A DNA stretch of 64,000 nucleotides from Lithospermum erythrorhizon. Taxonomy: Eukaryota; Streptophyta; Magnoliopsida; Boraginales; Boraginaceae. Numbering within the stretch: position 1 is the stretch's first letter; the number at the start of each line of letters is the position of its first letter. Of the stretch, positions 60,870 through 64,000 are shown in pieces. The notes below the pieces were generated by a model. That model did not search any database and was not told where the DNA came from. It saw nothing but the letters and a program-made list of their open reading frames with translations. Both the position numbers and the translations under genes were made by a program. Where the stretch lies: positions 1 to 64,000 of the forward strand of contig JADFUC010001218.1 of assembly GCA_019722365.1 (NCBI GenBank). Direction: 5' to 3'.

Positions 60870-61870
60870 CAGCGATGAATGGCTTTAGCCATGAAATCGA
60901 ATCGACTTCGATGTATAGTAAAGAGAGTATGGACGTGATCAAGCTTACCCGAGTGCAGACCATCGATTATAAATGGGTGTTTAAATGTAAATTAGATAAG
61001 GATGGAAATGTCCATGTTTATAAGGCTAGACTAGTAGTAAAAAGTTTCCAAAGCGATTCAAAGAATTGATTATGATGAAACATACTCACCAGGTGTGAAG
61101 TTTAAATTCATTGGATTCTCTTAGCCATTCTTTGCACATAATACAAATTCTGAAGCTATAATGATGGATGTAAGCAGCATTCTTTAAGTAAGAAAATCTA
61201 GAAGAGGGCGTGTACATGACAAAACCTCGAGTCTACATGTCGAAAGGACCTATGAAGAGTATCACGAGCTACCACGAGATCCATTTATGTCATTGAAAGC
61301 GAAGCATCAGAAGTTGGAATCTTCGTTTCAATGAAGCAAACAAAAGCTTTGGATTCCCTAGAAATGAAGAAGATTCTTGTGTATACAAGAAGGTTAGTGG
61401 GAGTCATATTGCATTTGTGGTCACGTATGTGAGTATTATGCTAATCATTAAGAAAGCTTGACATACCCGATGCTTGAGTCGGTGAAGTATGGCTATGCAA
61501 ATATTTCTCAATGAAGGACCTGAGAAGCCCCGATACATTGTTGGAATCCAAAATACATAGGAATGCGATCTAAAAGCTCATTAGGCGGTTAAGAACACTT
61601 ACATTGATAAGTTTCACATAGATTCAGAAGGGCTCAAGGTATCTTCCCGTAGGAGCATGGGAATATCTACCGATCGTTACGATAGTCCATTTCTGAAAAT
61701 AGATAACATGGGTAAGGTTACATATGCCTCGGCCATAGGATCCATCGTATGCGCTTCATATTATGTACAAACCATCGTTTCTTACGCTTTGAGTATAGTC
61801 ATTACCAATAAATGTCAGGGTGTATGCGTTTGGACATCGGTAAAAGGAAGCTATCATGAAAGTACTTGAG
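60870..61870 (+). pseudogene. copia reverse transcriptase relic
   Basis: YKWVFKCKLDKDGNVHVYKA then RLVVKSF (about 60970-61050) is the RT start. Later pieces: VYKKVSGSHIAF, MQIFLNEG, then YASAIGSIVCASYYVQTIV and SYALSIV (61714-61800), equivalent to Y-A-S-A-I-G-S-I-M-Y..R-P-D-V-S-Y-A. The central Y-V-D-D is not preserved. Confidence 0.8.
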
Positions 61871-62397
61871 AAGAACTAAGGATATATGTCACCGTGTATG
61901 GAGGGAGGATGAGTTGTTAGTGAAGACTGCTCACCGATGCCGGTTCAAACCGACAAAGATGATTACAGATCTAGGTCTCGTTATGTGTTACGCTTTAAGC
62001 GATTGGAGGCAGGTGTCGTTTGTAGTAGCATGCAAGCTGTGGCCGGCTGACAATAGAAGGCGAGTCGTTCGCGGCATCAAAAATTTTGCAAAGGAAGCTT
62101 CTTTGGATCAAAGTTCGTGAGTGAACTTGGAGTGAATTTTGCGTGAGAATCCAGTGCAACTATTATGCGGCCAGCCAGCTGGTGCGATTGCTCAGTAAGG
62201 AAAAAGAGCCTGTCGCCGATCGATCATGTACTTAGGAAATACCATCATTCGGGACATGGCTTAAGAGGAGGCGTATCATGTAAAGTAGACACAAAGCGAT
62301 AATTTAAGCGGACCGCCTTCAAATCCCCTAACTTTCAGGCAAACATGATAAACAAATGCCTTGATACTAGATTTAAGTATGTATGTGAGTGGTGTTA
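61871..62397 (+). pseudogene. copia RNase H relic
   Basis: Short pieces fit copia RNase H in order across frames: LLTDAGS (for Y-T-D-A), ASKILQRKLLWIK (for A-S-x-A-x-K-E-A-x-W-L/I-K), AKEPV/KEKEPVADRS and RKYH. Heavily worn. Confidence 0.6.
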
Positions 62398-62410
62398 GTT
62401 TTAGTGGGAG

Positions 62411-63224
62411 CCGGTTTATTTATAAATGTTTCATTTGTCGAGACAATGTATGAATTTTAGCTTCTAAATTCATTTTGAATATATTTTACATTGTTTTATA
62501 TTCGTATATATTTATACGCTGCATATATATTTGTATACATGATTTTCCAAAGCAATAATTTGATTCCTGACAATCTAAGAGTTCTACAGAGGTCTTGGAT
62601 CGTGATCGAGAAAGAGATCCTCTGTCGGCCTAGAGAACTATGAGATTCATAGGTGTTCAACGGAATGGAATCGAACACCAAATGACTAGTGTGTGATTGG
62701 TTGTGCGATCCACGTTTCTTGGATAAAAAGAAATGTACTCTAATCAATTACGGGTATGCATGTCGGAGCTTAATTTCTAGTGTAGAATTTGGACATGGCC
62801 GTGAAACTTAGAATGGCATATCATGTCCTAAAGTGAATTCTATGGCAGCTTATGAATTAAGTGACGATTATTAGACACAAAGTTTAAACTTTACAAGAGT
62901 AGTGTACTTTAACCTTGTCAAACTTCTTACGTAAAAGGAAGGCTATACTTGACACTATCTTGGGCCTCTGAATGTAATGATGAAAAACACATTACACATC
63001 ATGAGTTTGGCCTGGCCGGATATGTCATTGGTTTCTGCTATCTTGATGGATTAATGGCGATTGTATTGGCCATCTCGGTTTAGTCTTGGATGTCGCGTGT
63101 CAGTGAAGCGAAGCTACGATTTGTGAGGAAATTTGGTGACAATAATCTTACCGTAGCTTTCGACTGTTGGGAAAACCAATAGAAGGAATCGTTGATACAT
63201 ATGTCGTCGAGGACAAATTAGGGG
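62411..63224 (+). other. Non-coding tail of the copia element
   Basis: AT-rich stretch between the purine tract and the recognisable 3' LTR. No domain. It could be a long 3' untranslated region of the element or an unrelated insertion. Confidence 0.4.
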
Positions 63225-63827
63225 TGTTGGAAATGAGATATTTGAAATAATTGCAGGTCGAACAGTGGAGTTGTACAACCGATTTACTCATTTTAAGTTT
63301 AAGTTATTATATACATTGATTATATAGTAATGTTAGGTATTATAGTGGACTAAAACACACTTAAGAAGGTGGTAGGATTTTGTAATTCTCCACAAAATCC
63401 TTAAAAGTAGAATTTTAGTCTTTTATATAAGGCCGCTTTGGAGATGAAAACTTGCTCATTCACTTTTTGGTATTCACTTTTGTGAAAGGAAAAAAGCTCT
63501 CCCTCCTTTCTCAGTTTGGTCGACTAGTAGGTGGAGAAATTCCTTTGAATTTTCTTCGACCTCTTCCATAGTTGATATTTTAAGGGAGTTACAGTAAAAG
63601 TCCGGAGAGACTTGTTCTTCCAGTTGGTGTGGAAAATCTTAGTCGTTACATTTTGGATAAGTGGGGTCTTATTCCTTGCGATATTCCGATGTTATTAAAT
63701 AATTATTACGAAGAGCGGTACACATATTTCTGTGTCTTTAATTATTGTTTATACAACTAGTAGTGATCATGGGATTCGTATCCAATAGTATTATTAGAAT
63801 ATTATTTATACGTTAGAAACACCAACA
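63225..63827 (+). repeat. 3' LTR of the copia element
   Basis: Starts TGTTGGAAATGAGATATTTG after ttagggg, ends ..TTAGAAACACCAACA. About 600 bp. Confidence 0.75.
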
Positions 63828-63854
63828 ATAAGGCGTATGGGTATTCTCAAACAA

Positions 63855-64000
63855 GTTGTTGGAAAGCGATATGCAAACCTTTGGCGAAATGTAATGACTG
63901 ACATGGCAGCAGATGTTCTTGGCTGTAGAATGGGGCTTAGTGATATTTGGTCTCACTTGGATTTGACTTAAGTTGTGAAGCAATGTACGCTTCTAGCTTA
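63855..64000 (+). repeat. Second copy of the 51.3-kb repeat, cut by the window end
   Basis: caagttgttgga, then gcttagt..gt, gacttaag and gaagcaatgt(a/g)cg match 51289-51425 in order. It is the edge of another copy of the 50.8-55.5 kb repeat. Confidence 0.55.

Larger units (their letters stand above)
56879..63827 (+). mobile_element. Ty1/copia LTR retrotransposon, full domain order, decayed
   Basis: The 5' LTR is about 56879-58018 and the 3' LTR about 63225-63827. The interior on the + strand has gag (ATG 58475), a zinc-knuckle relic, protease, integrase, RT and RNase H in copia order, listed separately. The polyprotein is broken by many stops and indels. A purine tract gttttagtgggag lies at 62398-62410, about 0.8 kb before the recognisable 3' LTR. 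A target duplication could not be confirmed. Confidence 0.85.

Noticed and set aside
1..64000. CRISPR arrays, tRNA or rRNA genes, bacterial operons
   Set aside because: This is plant nuclear DNA. The only regular arrays are the 32-bp and 18-bp tandem repeats, which have no spacers. No tRNA cloverleaf or rRNA core was recognised by eye; a tRNA scan would be needed to exclude tRNA genes.

Overview
The window is nuclear DNA from a flowering plant, most likely a eudicot. The evidence is short AT-rich introns with GT-AG junctions, a plant-type TATA-binding protein, a plant cytosolic pyruvate kinase, F-box/FBA-type genes, and a dense load of decayed plant transposons. The species cannot be read from the sequence.

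Layout. 0.5-3.6 kb holds a decayed hAT transposase (+). 5.3-7.2 kb is a small four-exon housekeeping-like gene of unknown function. 7.5-20.2 kb is a transposon nest: one L1-type LINE (- strand), cut in two by about 9.4 kb of LTR-retroelement DNA that itself contains a Ty1/copia polyprotein on the - strand. 20.6-21.1 kb has an unidentified coding-like remnant. 22.4-25.2 kb is the TBP gene (8 coding exons, +). 28.0-34.35 kb is COG1 (6 exons, +). 38.0-40.6 kb is cytosolic pyruvate kinase (3 exons, +). 41.06-42.06 kb is a broken F-box gene (-) and 43.9-45.0 kb an intact FBA-domain gene that lacks its F-box (-). 46.4-50.8 kb is a copia-type element (-) reduced to LTRs plus gag. 50.8-55.5 kb is unclassified LTR-like repeat. 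55.5-63.8 kb is a copia element (+) with three LTR ends, a large inverted repeat and a decayed but complete gag-PR-INT-RT-RH order. The last 150 bases repeat sequence seen at 51.3 kb.

The three clear housekeeping genes (TBP, COG1, PK) are on the + strand, have clean exon-intron structures and act in unrelated processes: basal transcription, Golgi vesicle tethering and glycolysis. They are not an operon-like unit. Almost everything outside 20.6-45 kb is transposon debris riddled with stops and small indels.

I did not find a convincing new biological system. The best observations are: the LINE split by an LTR insertion with a readable 5-bp target-site duplication (CCATC); the FBA protein that lost its F-box but has a TATA box about 50 bp upstream of its ATG; the gag-only LTR element; a 32-bp tandem array in the TBP 5' leader; and a possible intron that splits the TBP stop codon. 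All calls were made by reading the sequence and recognising families from memory; no database search was run.
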